From: Alteraurantiacibacter aquimixticola
Lineage (GTDB): Bacteria; Pseudomonadota; Alphaproteobacteria; Sphingomonadales; Sphingomonadaceae
Assembly: GCF_004965515.1 (NCBI RefSeq)
Contig: NZ_SSHH01000001.1
Coordinates: 1,181,280 to 1,245,279 of the forward strand
DNA length: 64,000 bases
Direction of reading: 5' to 3'
In this document: piece after piece, positions 36,068-45,149 of the stretch
Layout of the letters: each line of letters starts with the position of its first letter
How positions within the stretch are numbered: the stretch's first letter is position 1
The notes under the pieces: generated by a model
Seen by the model: the letters and a program-made list of their open reading frames with translations, nothing else
What the model was told of the DNA's origin: nothing
Database searches by the model: none
Program-made: the position numbers and the translations under genes

Positions 36068-36352
36068 ATGGACGAGGAACAGGACGAGGGCTGGTACCGG
36101 CGCAAGGTTGGCCGGGACATAGAAAAGGGCGTCAACCGCCTGATCGGTACGGTCCTTGCCCTGCTCGGCGTTTTCGGCGGCTATCTGTCACTGTCGAGCG
36201 AGGTATTCAGCCTTGTCACGCACTGGCCAGGATTGCTCGTATCTGCCGTCCTCCTCGTGCTCGCCCGGCTCTGCTTCAAGGCCAAGGACAGCGTGATACA
36301 GGGTTTCGGAGAGGGCGCCGAGGCCGATATTGTGCACAGGGACAGGCGATAG
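36068..36352 (+). CDS. Small two-span membrane protein
   Basis: A 94-residue protein with a charged start (MDEEQDEGWYRRKVGRDIEK) and two hydrophobic stretches, LIGTVLALLGVFGGYLSL and LLVSAVLLVLARLCF. No family recognised. It follows the DUF6456 gene by 25 bases with GGGGAGGGCG upstream of the ATG. Codon use is similar to its neighbours, supporting a real gene. Confidence 0.55.
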   Translation: MDEEQDEGWYRRKVGRDIEKGVNRLIGTVLALLGVFGGYLSLSSEVFSLVTHWPGLLVSAVLLVLARLCFKAKDSVIQGFGEGAEADIVHRDRR

Positions 36353-36367
36353 CGCGCCATTGCCCGT

Positions 36368-36841
36368 TCACCATAGCTGCGGCTTGGCCACCATCAGGTA
36401 GAAGACGCCGGTCAGGCCGAGGAAGGCGGGCCAGCCGAGGATGAACCATGCGCGCATGGTCCTTTCGTAGTCGCGACCTAGCGGCGTGCCGTCTCGCTCC
36501 GCCCTTTCGGCCAGCCGCGTGGCTCTGATCTGCAACCATACGACCGGCACCCAGCAGGCGAAGGCCAGCAGATAAAGCAGGTAGGTCAGGACCAGCCATG
36601 GGGCATCGAGCGGGTATCCCAGCATGCCGACCAGCCAGAAGCCTGTGGCCGGTTGGGCAACGCCGCTGGTGCCGGTGAATATCCAGTCCGCCCGCACCAC
36701 CATGCGGCCCACCGTGGCAATCGTTGCCGGATCGCGGCTGAGGTGGGCGTTCCAGAAATACCAGGCCGTGCCCGCGCCGAAACCGAACAGCACGGTGCTG
36801 GACAGGATGTGAGCCCATTTGACGAGCAGATAGAGTTCCAT
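36368..36841 (-). CDS. DUF2269-type integral membrane protein
   Basis: A 157-residue protein with four spans. The opening LLVKWAHILSSTVLFGFGAG and the later RMVVRADWIFTGTSGVAQPATG fit predicted integral membrane family DUF2269; conserved His and Arg residues suggest a redox or heme-linked role that is not established. Its ATG overlaps the stop of the SDR-DoxX gene by one base (TGATG), so the two are translationally coupled. Confidence 0.8.
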   Translation of the reverse strand: MELYLLVKWAHILSSTVLFGFGAGTAWYFWNAHLSRDPATIATVGRMVVRADWIFTGTSGVAQPATGFWLVGMLGYPLDAPWLVLTYLLYLLAFACWVPVVWLQIRATRLAERAERDGTPLGRDYERTMRAWFILGWPAFLGLTGVFYLMVAKPQLW

Positions 36842-38121
36842 CAGCGCCGGTCTCCGATTGCGCCATGCACCAATATCAGTGCCAGCACAGGCAGGTTCTT
36901 AAGCAGCGGCCCGAGCGGTTCGAGCCACAGTTGCGGCAGGCCGATCGTGAGCACGGCGGTGTAACCCAGCACGACAAGGAGCTGGACCGCGGTGGACCAG
37001 CGCGCCTTGCGGTCGAGCAGCAGGACGGCGGCCACCGCGAGGTCGATGGCGGTCCCAAGGGCGAGGCTGGCGGGAACCCATTGCTGCGGCAGGCCCAGAT
37101 TGTGCAACAACGCGCTTGCCGCTTCGCTGCCGTAAAACAAGCCGAGCAGCGCCGAGGCGACCCACATGAGTACCAGCACGGCCTTGATCGCGGGGGCGAG
37201 GAAATAGAGTCGCGCATGCCAGCGGTCCTGCACCTGCGCCGGGCTGGCAGCGAGCGCTGCGGCCATGCTGCGCTGGGGAAAGCCGATTGCGCTTTCATAG
37301 GCCGCGCTGTCGCCGTCGTTCCCCGCGACCATCTGCGCCAGGCTGTTGGTCGAGACCGGCCCGGCGCCGAACAGGTCTCCCACCCGCGCGAAGAAGCGCA
37401 TCACCGGCATGGGGACCGACAGGAATCGCGCTTCCCCGAAGCCCAGCCAGCCACGATAGAGGGCAAGGACTTCGCGCAAGCTCAGGCGCTCAGGCCCGAC
37501 CGGTTCGAGGCTCCTGCCGGCCATGGCTGCATCGCCGCAAATGCGCACCACCCCGCGCGCAAGGTCGCGCACATGGATGGGGGTGAAGGCGAAATCACCC
37601 TTTCCGGGCAGCGGTACTGCAAGCGGCAGGCCAGCCATGCCGCGGATCAGCGAGGTTCCGCCATAGCTGCCCTCGCCATAGACGAGCGACGGGCGCAGCA
37701 CGGTCCAGTCGAGGCGGGATGATTTGAGCACATCTTCCCCGGCCAGCTTGGACTGCGAATAGTCGGTCTTCACATCCGCACGTGCGCTGATGGCGGAGAT
37801 CAGGATCGCCTGCCTGACACCAGCGTGCGCGGCGGCAGCATAAAGGGCGCGCGGCATGTCGGCATGAACCGCTTGCATCGCCTTGCCGCGCAGCAGTCCG
37901 GCGCAATTGACCAGGCAATCGACGCCGGTGCAAAGCGAGGCCCAGTCGGCTTCGCTGGTGGCAAGGGACAGGTCCAACGCGCGGAAGCGGGCTTGCGGGA
38001 AGGCATGGGCGAGGGTGCCGGTCCCGCGCACAACGGCGGTGACCTCGTGACCCTGTTCCAGCAATTCCGTCAGGATATGCCGACCGATGAATCCGCCCGC
38101 GCCGAGCAGCAAGACATGCAT
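36841..38121 (-). CDS. SDR/NDUFA9-like oxidoreductase fused to a DoxX-like membrane domain
   Basis: A 426-residue fusion. Residues 1-285 are an atypical short-chain dehydrogenase: NAD(P)-binding LLLGAGGFIGRHIL at the start, VNCAGLLRG, and the Y-x3-K pair in TDYSQSKLAGE. Residues 300-426 hold four spans of DoxX-like type (VLVLMWVASALLGLFYG). The combination is known from other proteobacteria. It forms a pair with the DUF2269 gene. The substrate is unknown; an envelope quinone or lipid is plausible. Confidence 0.85.
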   Translation of the reverse strand: MHVLLLGAGGFIGRHILTELLEQGHEVTAVVRGTGTLAHAFPQARFRALDLSLATSEADWASLCTGVDCLVNCAGLLRGKAMQAVHADMPRALYAAAAHAGVRQAILISAISARADVKTDYSQSKLAGEDVLKSSRLDWTVLRPSLVYGEGSYGGTSLIRGMAGLPLAVPLPGKGDFAFTPIHVRDLARGVVRICGDAAMAGRSLEPVGPERLSLREVLALYRGWLGFGEARFLSVPMPVMRFFARVGDLFGAGPVSTNSLAQMVAGNDGDSAAYESAIGFPQRSMAAALAASPAQVQDRWHARLYFLAPAIKAVLVLMWVASALLGLFYGSEAASALLHNLGLPQQWVPASLALGTAIDLAVAAVLLLDRKARWSTAVQLLVVLGYTAVLTIGLPQLWLEPLGPLLKNLPVLALILVHGAIGDRR

Positions 38122-38179
38122 TGACCCACCCCCTTGCGGGAAAGGTCTAGTCGCCCGCCATTGGCGTGTCAGCCACTAA

Positions 38180-38401
38180 TCAGGCGAAGAGGTCCGGATC
38201 CTCGTCATCCTCGAAAGGTTCGGGAATTTCGAGCTGGAAGGGGAACAGCGCCGCATGGTGGTGCGGGGCGCAGAAGGGCATGCACCAGAAGCGGAACATC
38301 TGGTCCGTTGCCGCGAGCATCGCCTCGTTCCACGTGGCCAGCATCGTCTCGAACATGGCGAGATGCGGAGGGAGATCTACGGGTTCAATCGAGTCGGCCA
38401 T
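38180..38401 (-). CDS. Small conserved-looking acidic protein
   Basis: A 73-residue protein with helical first half (HLAMFETMLATWNEAMLAATDQM) and then FRFWCMPFCAPHHHAALFPF, a clustered Cys/His motif that could bind a metal, and an acidic tail. No family is recognised. It lies alone between the SDR-DoxX gene and uup on the same strand. Reality as a gene is supported by amino acid usage only. Confidence 0.5.
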   Translation of the reverse strand: MADSIEPVDLPPHLAMFETMLATWNEAMLAATDQMFRFWCMPFCAPHHHAALFPFQLEIPEPFEDDEDPDLFA

Positions 38402-38470
38402 GGAGGCAGTATATACATGTTGCGCTGCAGCGGAAAATTGATTGCGCGCAAATCGGCAAGGGCGCTTGCG

Positions 38471-40279
38471 TCAGCCTTCAACCAGCTCCGCCAGTTCGAG
38501 CCAGCGCAGCTCCGCCTCGTCCTTCTCTTCGCGCGCCATTTCCAGCGACTTGCTGATGCGGGCGAAGCGATCCGGGTCCTTAGAATAGAGGTCCGGATCG
38601 GCCAGCGCCGCTTCGCCTTTCGCGATCAGCTCCTCCAGCTCCTCGATCCGCGCGGGCAGCAATTCGTAGTCGCGCTGGTCCTTGTAGCTGAGCTTGGTCG
38701 ACTTTGGCGGCGGGGGAGGGGGTGCTGAGGGCTTTTCGGCCGGTTTCTCCGCCTTCTTGGCCGGTTTAGACCGTCGCTCGGCCCGCTTCGCTTCCCAGTC
38801 GGCATAGCCGCCCGCGATCACGTCCACATGGCCGCTGCCGTCAAGGCCGAGCGTCACCGTCACCGTCTTGTCGAGGAAGTCGCGGTCATGGCTGACGATC
38901 AGCACGGTGCCCTTGTAATCGGCGATCACTTCCTGCAGCAGGTCGAGCGTTTCGAGGTCGAGATCGTTGGTCGGCTCGTCCAGCACCAGGAGGTTCGACG
39001 TGCGGGCGAATTCGCGCGCCAGCAGCAGGCGCGAACGCTCACCGCCGGAGAAACTGCCGACCTTGGCGTCGATCACCGAGGGATCGAACAGGAAGTCCTT
39101 GAGATAGGCCTGCACATGCTTGCGGTGTCCGCGCACGTCTATCCAGTCGCCGCCCTCGGCCAGTACCTGCCGCACGGTTTTCTCCGGGCTGAGCAGCTTG
39201 CGCTGCTGGTCGATCATCACGCCGGACAGGGTATTCGCATGGGTGACCTTGCCGCTGTCGGGCTCCAGCTCACCGGTCAGCATCTTGAGCAACGTCGTCT
39301 TGCCCGCGCCGTTCGCGCCGACCACGCCGATGCGGTCGCCACGCTGGATGCGCAGGGAGAAGGGCTTGATAATCGTGCGGTCGCCGTATGACTTGGTGAT
39401 CTCTTCCGCCACGATCACCGACTTGGACTTGAAATCCGCATCGCTCGCCAGCTTGAGCTTGGCGGTGCCTTCAGGGTTGATCATCGACGCGCGCTGGGCA
39501 CGCATCTGCCACAGCTTTTCGAGCCGCCCCTGGTTGCGCTTGCGCCGCGCGGTGACGCCGCGTTCCAGCCAGTGCGCCTCGATCTTCAGCTTGGCGTCGA
39601 GCTTCTCGGCCGCGCGCGCTTCCTCGGCATAGACCTGCTCTTCCCAAGCCTCGTAGCCGCCGAAGCCGACATCCTTGCGGCGCAAATTCCCGCGATCGAG
39701 CCAGATGGTCGAGCGGGTCAGGCGCTTCAGGAAGGTGCGGTCATGGCTGATGACGATGAAAGCGCCCTTGTAGCGCTCCAGCCAGCTTTCGAGCCAGTCG
39801 ATGGCGGACAGGTCGAGGTGGTTCGTCGGCTCATCCAGCAGCAGCAGGTCCGGATTCTGCGCCAAAGCGCGGGCGAGCGCGGCGCGGCGTCGCTCGCCGC
39901 CCGATGCGCCCTTCGCCTCGGTCGTCATGTCGATGCCGAGCTGCCCGGCAATCGCCTCCACCTCGTGCGGGGCGGGGGCGTCGTCGCCTGACAGCGCATA
40001 GTCCATCAGCGTGGCGAAGCCGGTATAATCCGGCTCCTGCTCGAGCAGCACGATATGCGTGCCGGGCTTGACCTTGCGGACACCCCGATCGGCCTCGATC
40101 TCGCCGGTAATGAGCTTGAGCAAGGTGGTCTTGCCCGCGCCGTTGCGGCCGATCAGCGCCAGCCGGTCGCGCGGGGCGATATGCAGGTCCAGCCCATCGG
40201 TGTCAGGCCCGCCAAACAGCCAGCCTTCGCCCTGATGCAGGCCCAGTCCTTCCCAGGAAAGTATCGGTGGTTCCGCCAT
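38471..40279 (-). CDS. uup: ABC-F ATPase Uup
   Basis: A 602-residue ABC-F protein. Two ATPase domains: Walker A GRNGAGKTT and GANGAGKTT, signatures GASGGERRRAAL and FSGGERSRLLL, Walker B LLLDEPTNHLD and LVLDEPTNDLD. The C-terminal region after about 500 has a Lys/Pro-rich linker and a coiled coil (LPARIEELEELIAKGEAAL), typical of Uup, which binds branched DNA and ribosomes. Second ABC-F gene of the window after ettA. Confidence 0.92.
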   Translation of the reverse strand: MAEPPILSWEGLGLHQGEGWLFGGPDTDGLDLHIAPRDRLALIGRNGAGKTTLLKLITGEIEADRGVRKVKPGTHIVLLEQEPDYTGFATLMDYALSGDDAPAPHEVEAIAGQLGIDMTTEAKGASGGERRRAALARALAQNPDLLLLDEPTNHLDLSAIDWLESWLERYKGAFIVISHDRTFLKRLTRSTIWLDRGNLRRKDVGFGGYEAWEEQVYAEEARAAEKLDAKLKIEAHWLERGVTARRKRNQGRLEKLWQMRAQRASMINPEGTAKLKLASDADFKSKSVIVAEEITKSYGDRTIIKPFSLRIQRGDRIGVVGANGAGKTTLLKMLTGELEPDSGKVTHANTLSGVMIDQQRKLLSPEKTVRQVLAEGGDWIDVRGHRKHVQAYLKDFLFDPSVIDAKVGSFSGGERSRLLLAREFARTSNLLVLDEPTNDLDLETLDLLQEVIADYKGTVLIVSHDRDFLDKTVTVTLGLDGSGHVDVIAGGYADWEAKRAERRSKPAKKAEKPAEKPSAPPPPPPKSTKLSYKDQRDYELLPARIEELEELIAKGEAALADPDLYSKDPDRFARISKSLEMAREEKDEAELRWLELAELVEG

Positions 40280-40393
40280 GATGCGGCGCAGTTAGGCGCG
40301 GCGAAGCTTGCTGGCAAGGAACTGACAGGTTCAGTCAGCCGTAATTCGCACAAAGGCATTCGTGCCGGCAAATATGTGATGGAGAACACCGCC

Positions 40394-41110
40394 ATGAAGA
40401 ATATCGCCCTTCCGCTCGCCGCTGCCGCCATGGCACTGCCCGCAAGCGCCGCTCAGGCGGCCGAGGTGCAGATCGCCGTTGAAGGTCCGGTGGTCGAACT
40501 ATCGGTCACCGAGAGTGTCGCCAGCGATCCCGATATCGCCGATATCAGCGCGGGCGTGACCACGCAGGCAAGCACCGCGGTGGAGGCGATGCGCCTCAAT
40601 ACGCAGGCGATGAACCGCGTGATCGCACAGATCGAGGCGGAGGGCGTCGATCGCGACGATATCCAGACAAGCGGCATCTCCCTCAATGCCGAATATGATT
40701 ACGACCAGCGCGCGCAGCAACAGGTGTTTCGCGGCTATCGCGTCTCCAACCGGGTGAGCGTGACCTTGCGCGATATCGATCGGACGGGCGAGGTCCTCGA
40801 TGCGCTTGTGGCCGCCGGCGCCACCGACCTTGGCGGCATATCCTGGTCGGTCGACGATGCCAGCGCGGCGCGCGAACAGGCGCGCGATACCGCCTTCGCC
40901 AATGCCCGCGAACAGGCGCTGACCTATGCGCGAATGGCGGGTTATGCGGATATTCGCCTGCTGGAAGTGAGCGAGAATGTTCAGGCAGGCTATCCGATGC
41001 CGATGGTGCAGCGTGCCTCGCTGGATATGGCCGAGAAGTCGACACCTGTCGTACCTGGCCAGGTGCAGTCCAGCGTGACGGTCAGTGTGAAATATGAGAT
41101 GACTCGTTAA
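40394..41110 (+). CDS. SIMPL domain (DUF541/YggE-like) periplasmic protein
   Basis: A 238-residue exported protein with signal peptide ending AAQAA. The SIMPL/DUF541 pattern is clear: VAIE-type start VELSVTESVASDPDIADISAGV, QTSGISLNAEYDY, YRVSNRVSVTLRD and AREQALTYARMAGY. The family forms ring-shaped oligomers and is linked to oxidative-stress tolerance in E. coli. The ATG at 40394 has GGAG 9 bases upstream; an in-frame ATG at 40379 adds five residues. Confidence 0.85.
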   Translation: MKNIALPLAAAAMALPASAAQAAEVQIAVEGPVVELSVTESVASDPDIADISAGVTTQASTAVEAMRLNTQAMNRVIAQIEAEGVDRDDIQTSGISLNAEYDYDQRAQQQVFRGYRVSNRVSVTLRDIDRTGEVLDALVAAGATDLGGISWSVDDASAAREQARDTAFANAREQALTYARMAGYADIRLLEVSENVQAGYPMPMVQRASLDMAEKSTPVVPGQVQSSVTVSVKYEMTR

Positions 41111-41189
41111 GGAAAGCGGCATTCTTTCTGAACGTCACCTTTTGCATTCACAGCTTGTTCAACGCGCTGAGCCTAGGCAAAAGGCCGTC

Positions 41190-41519
41190 ATGAAACGGAT
41201 TCTCGCTTCCCTTGCCGCTGTTGCCATGCTGGCCAGCCCTTTCGCCGCCAGCGATGCGCTTGCGCAGGACCGCCAGCAGGCGCAGCAACAGCAGCGGGGC
41301 GAGCAGGCCAGTGCCCGTGAGCAAATGCAGGCCGGGCGCAACATGCCGATTCGCGAGATCGAGCGGCGCATCATCCCGCGCATGGATGGTGATGAGTATA
41401 TCGGCTTCGAATACGATCCTTCTGCGCAGGCCTATCGCCTCAAGTTCATTCGCGATGGCCGGCTGATCTGGGTCGATGTCGATGCGCGCACCGCTCGCGT
41501 CCTCCGCGTATCGCGATAG
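41190..41519 (+). CDS. PepSY-like periplasmic protein
   Basis: A 109-residue exported protein, signal peptide ending ALAQ, a Gln/Arg-rich stretch, then IREIERRIIPRMDGDEYIGF and RLKFIRDGRLIWVDVDARTARVL. The last part has the PepSY beta-strand pattern. Such genes are regularly found just before an OmpR-type pair, as here (95 bases), and may feed a signal to the kinase. Confidence 0.7.
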   Translation: MKRILASLAAVAMLASPFAASDALAQDRQQAQQQQRGEQASAREQMQAGRNMPIREIERRIIPRMDGDEYIGFEYDPSAQAYRLKFIRDGRLIWVDVDARTARVLRVSR

Positions 41520-41614
41520 GGCATGGAAACGCTCGCTCGGTTGACGCGTTGATCCCAAATGACCACTTAACGGGCAACATGTGGCGCCAATGCGCGCCTA
41601 GCAGGGGAAGTTGA

Positions 41615-42292
41615 ATGCGCATCCTGATTGTCGAGGATGAACCCACTCTGGGTCAGCAGCTGAAGAATACACTGGAGCAGAACGGCTATGCCGTGGACCT
41701 GTCCACCGATGGTGAGGACGGGCATTTCCTCGGCTCGACCGAGGATTACGACGCGGCCATTCTCGACCTTGGCTTGCCGGAGATCGACGGGCTGACCGTG
41801 CTCGGCATGTGGCGCAAGGAAAAGCGCAACTTCCCCGTACTGGTCCTCACCGCGCGTGACAGCTGGTCGGACAAGGTCGCAGGCCTCGATGCAGGCGCTG
41901 ACGACTACCTCGCCAAGCCTTTCCAGACCGAAGAGCTGATCGCCCGCCTGCGCGCGCTGATCCGTCGTGCTTCGGGCAATGCCTCCTCCGAACTCACCGC
42001 CGGCGACGTGCGGCTGGACACAAGGTCCGGTCGCGTCACAAGGGCAGGCGAGCCGGTGAAGCTGACCGCGCAGGAATACAAGCTGCTGTCCTACCTGATG
42101 CACCACAAGGGCAAGGTGGTCAGCCGCACCGAACTGATCGAGCATATCTACGATCAGGATTTCGACCGCGATTCGAATACGATCGAGGTCTTCGTCACCC
42201 GCATCCGCAAGAAGCTGGGTGCCAATGTCATCACCACGATCCGTGGCCTCGGTTACAGCCTCGACGACCCCGCAGACCAGCCGCGCGAATAG
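41615..42292 (+). CDS. OmpR-family response regulator
   Basis: A 225-residue regulator with receiver domain (EDE near the start, phosphorylated Asp 51 in AAILDLGLPEIDG, Lys in DDYLAKPF) and a winged-helix DNA-binding domain ending VTRIRKKLGANVITTIRGLGYSL. Targets are unknown. The kinase gene begins 49 bases downstream on the same strand. Confidence 0.95.
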   Translation: MRILIVEDEPTLGQQLKNTLEQNGYAVDLSTDGEDGHFLGSTEDYDAAILDLGLPEIDGLTVLGMWRKEKRNFPVLVLTARDSWSDKVAGLDAGADDYLAKPFQTEELIARLRALIRRASGNASSELTAGDVRLDTRSGRVTRAGEPVKLTAQEYKLLSYLMHHKGKVVSRTELIEHIYDQDFDRDSNTIEVFVTRIRKKLGANVITTIRGLGYSLDDPADQPRE

Positions 42293-42341
42293 CGGGGGCG
42301 ACCCGCAGGCGGCTGGTCCTGCTGATGCGGGAGAGGCCGCC

Positions 42342-43703
42342 GTGCCTGAAACGGAGGAGCTGAACCACACCGGTAGTATCCAGCGCCGCATGATGCTGAT
42401 CGCGGCGGTCTGGATCACGATCCTGCTCGGCCTCGGCGGTTTCGCGCTCGACCGCGTGCTTACCAACCTCATCACCCGGCAGTTCGACGAGCAGCTGGAA
42501 ATCGCGCTCACTGCCATGGCCAATTCGGCCGAGATCGATCCTTTCGGCGAGGTCTATTTCAACCGTATCCTGGGCGACCAGCGCTATCTCGAGCCGAATA
42601 GCGGCTATTACTGGCAGATCTCGGGCGGTGAGTTCGTGCCCTATCTCTCGCGCTCGCTGTGGGACGAGCCCATCGAAATCCGCGAGGACGTCCGCGCCGA
42701 ACAGCCGATCTTCTACGATGGCGAGACAGCGACGGGTGACGAAGTGCGCATCGCCCAGCGCACCTTGCGCATACCTGGCAGCGAGGTCGAATGGCAGTTC
42801 GTGGTGGCGGGCACCCTGTCCGATCCCGAATCGCAGATCGCGGTCAGCCGCTCGGTGCTGACATGGTCCTTCGCCATTCTTGCCATCGGCCTGTTCCTGA
42901 TGGCCATGCTGCAGACCTGGTACGGCCTTGGTCCCCTGCGCCGCATCCGCCTCGCCATCGCCCGCATCCGCACCACCGGCACCAACCGCGTTACCGATCC
43001 GCTGCCGCTTGAAGTGCAGCCGATGGTGGAGGAACTGAACGCGCTGCTCGCCCATTCGGAAAAGCAGGCGGAGGAAGCGCGCACCCATGCGGGTAACCTC
43101 GCCCATGCGCTGAAGACCCCGCTCACCGTGCTGACCAATGCAGCGAGCGCGCATGCGCCCGATCTTGATCATACCGTGCTGCGCGAAGCGGCGGTGATGC
43201 GGCGGCAAGTTGACCACCACCTCGCCCGCGCCCGGGCCGTGGGCCGGCGGGCGATCGGCCTTGCGCGTTCCAACGTCATGGACAGCACCCAGGCGGTCGA
43301 ACGCGCCGTTTCACGCCTCTATCCTGAGGTGCGTTTTGATATTGCCGGGAAGGGCGATGCGGCGGTTGCGATCGAGAAGCAGGACCTCGAGGAAATCCTC
43401 GGCAACCTCATCGAGAACGCGGCCAAATATGGCGGCGGCAGCGTGTTCATCACCGTCGATGCAGAGCCGGACAGCGAGCTATGCACCGTATGGGTGGAGG
43501 ATGACGGCGCGGGCATCCCCGTCGCCAAGCGCGACGAGCTGTTCAGCCGTGGTGCGCGGCTCGACACCGAGAAGCCCGGAACGGGCCTCGGCCTCGCCAT
43601 CGTGCGCGACGTCGTGGAGATTTACGGCGGCAAGGTGGAACTCGATGAGAGCGAGGACCTCGGCGGCCTGCTGGTGAAGGCAAAGATGCCGCGGGCGAGC
43701 TGA
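42342..43703 (+). CDS. Sensor histidine kinase
   Basis: A 453-residue inner-membrane kinase. Two spans (about 22-42 and 175-195) flank a periplasmic sensor region; then a HAMP-like linker (LGPLRRIRLAIARIR), the phosphoacceptor His in GNLAHALKTPLTVL, N-box NLIENAAKYGG and G-boxes DDGAGIP and GTGLGLAIV. The domain style resembles PhoQ/FeuQ kinases of Alphaproteobacteria. The GTG start is chosen because GGGAGAGG lies 4 bases upstream; earlier in-frame ATGs overlap the regulator gene. Confidence 0.9.
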   Translation: MPETEELNHTGSIQRRMMLIAAVWITILLGLGGFALDRVLTNLITRQFDEQLEIALTAMANSAEIDPFGEVYFNRILGDQRYLEPNSGYYWQISGGEFVPYLSRSLWDEPIEIREDVRAEQPIFYDGETATGDEVRIAQRTLRIPGSEVEWQFVVAGTLSDPESQIAVSRSVLTWSFAILAIGLFLMAMLQTWYGLGPLRRIRLAIARIRTTGTNRVTDPLPLEVQPMVEELNALLAHSEKQAEEARTHAGNLAHALKTPLTVLTNAASAHAPDLDHTVLREAAVMRRQVDHHLARARAVGRRAIGLARSNVMDSTQAVERAVSRLYPEVRFDIAGKGDAAVAIEKQDLEEILGNLIENAAKYGGGSVFITVDAEPDSELCTVWVEDDGAGIPVAKRDELFSRGARLDTEKPGTGLGLAIVRDVVEIYGGKVELDESEDLGGLLVKAKMPRAS

Positions 43704-43709
43704 CCGCTT

Positions 43710-44009
43710 CTAGCTTCCGCCCCGCGCGATATTGTGGTGGCGGATCACCTCGTCGATCACGAAGCGGATGAACTTCTCGCTGAATTCGGGGTCGAGGTCT
43801 GCGTCTTCCGCCAGGGCCCGCAAGCGCTGGATCTGCTTCTGCTCGCGCCCCGGATCGGCGGGCGGCATATGCGTCTTCGCCTTGTACTCGCCCACCGCCT
43901 GCGTGATGCGGAAACGTTCCGCCAGCATGTGAATCAGCGCAGCATCGATATTGTCGATGCTCTTGCGATAGGCGGCCAGAACCGGGTCGAAATGCGTGTC
44001 GTTTGTCAT
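43710..44009 (-). CDS. Chorismate mutase, AroQ class
   Basis: A 99-residue, all-helical enzyme converting chorismate to prephenate for Phe and Tyr synthesis. Visible are YRKSIDNIDAALIHMLAERFRIT with the active-site Arg residues, VGEYKAKTHMPPADPGRE with the key Lys, and a final helix FIRFVIDEVIRHHN. Length is typical of free-standing AroQ. Start MTNDTHFD has GGTGGAG just upstream; an ATG at 44057 would add 16 residues. Convergent with the kinase gene. Confidence 0.9.
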   Translation of the reverse strand: MTNDTHFDPVLAAYRKSIDNIDAALIHMLAERFRITQAVGEYKAKTHMPPADPGREQKQIQRLRALAEDADLDPEFSEKFIRFVIDEVIRHHNIARGGS

Positions 44010-44123
44010 CTGCTCCACCGGCTGGGGCGGTTCGGGTTGGGGGTATCGCATTGCCATAGACCCTAGCTAGCAGCAATTGCGCGCTTGCCAACACCCGCGT
44101 GGTCGCTCATGGGGTGGGCCGCC

Positions 44124-45146
44124 ATGACGTCCAATGTCGTCCCCCTCAAGCGCGGCAGTGAGCAGGGCCGCCCCTCGCTCGCGCCGATCCTGTCGCTCAC
44201 CGCTACGGCGATGAATTCGGTCAACCAGGTGATCCTGGACCGGATGCAGAGCGAGATTCCCCTGATTCCGGCGCTGGCCGGACACCTGATTTCGGGCGGC
44301 GGCAAGCGGATGCGGCCGATGCTCACCATCGCCGGGGCAGAGGTGATCGGATACCAGGGCACGCGCCACCACAAGCTGGCCGCTGCCGTGGAGTTCATCC
44401 ACACCGCCACGCTGCTGCATGACGATGTCGTGGACGGCTCCGAAACGCGCCGTGGCAAGGAAGCAGCGAACATCGTCTACGGCAATCCCGCCACCGTGCT
44501 GGTGGGCGATTTCCTCTTCTCCCGCGCTTTCGAGCTGATGGTGGAAGATGGCAGCCTCAAGGTCCTGAAAATCCTGTCTTCCGCCAGCGCCATCATCGCG
44601 CAGGGCGAGGTCGACCAACTCGTCTCGCAGCGCAAGATCGAGACTTCGGAAGAGCGCTACCTCCACATCATCGGCGCCAAGACCGCCGCGCTTTTCGCCG
44701 CCGCCAGTCGCATCGCCGCCGTGGTGGCCGAGCGGGACGAGACGGAGGAAAAGGCGCTCGACGATTACGGTCGCAATCTCGGCATCGCCTTCCAGCTGGT
44801 GGATGACGCGATCGACTATGATTCGGACGCTGCCGAAATGGGCAAGGATCGCGGTGACGATTTCCGCGAGGGCAAGATGACGCTGCCCGTCATCCTCGCC
44901 TATGCGCGCGGCAGCGATGCAGAGCGGCGCTTCTGGCAGGACTGCATCGCCGGTTTCACCATCTCCGACGCCGACCTCGCCGAGGCGGTCACGCTCATCA
45001 ACATGCACAATGCCGTGGCCGACACCCGCGAACGCGCGCGCCACTATGCCCAGCGCGCCTGCGATGCGCTGGCTATCTTCCCCGACAGTGAGGCACGCCG
45101 GGCGATGGTGGAAGCGGCGCAATTCGCGGTGACGCGGGGGTATTGA
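44124..45146 (+). CDS. Long-chain polyprenyl diphosphate synthase
   Basis: A 340-residue trans-prenyltransferase. The two Asp-rich motifs are present, TLLHDDVVD at about 98-104 and QLVDDAIDYDSD, with GGGKRMRPML near the start. Small residues before the first motif suit a long product, so it most likely makes the octa- to decaprenyl chain of ubiquinone. GGGGTGGG precedes the ATG. Followed after 3 bases by the DUF1801 gene. The exact chain length cannot be told. Confidence 0.92.
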   Translation: MTSNVVPLKRGSEQGRPSLAPILSLTATAMNSVNQVILDRMQSEIPLIPALAGHLISGGGKRMRPMLTIAGAEVIGYQGTRHHKLAAAVEFIHTATLLHDDVVDGSETRRGKEAANIVYGNPATVLVGDFLFSRAFELMVEDGSLKVLKILSSASAIIAQGEVDQLVSQRKIETSEERYLHIIGAKTAALFAAASRIAAVVAERDETEEKALDDYGRNLGIAFQLVDDAIDYDSDAAEMGKDRGDDFREGKMTLPVILAYARGSDAERRFWQDCIAGFTISDADLAEAVTLINMHNAVADTRERARHYAQRACDALAIFPDSEARRAMVEAAQFAVTRGY

Positions 45147-45149
45147 TTG

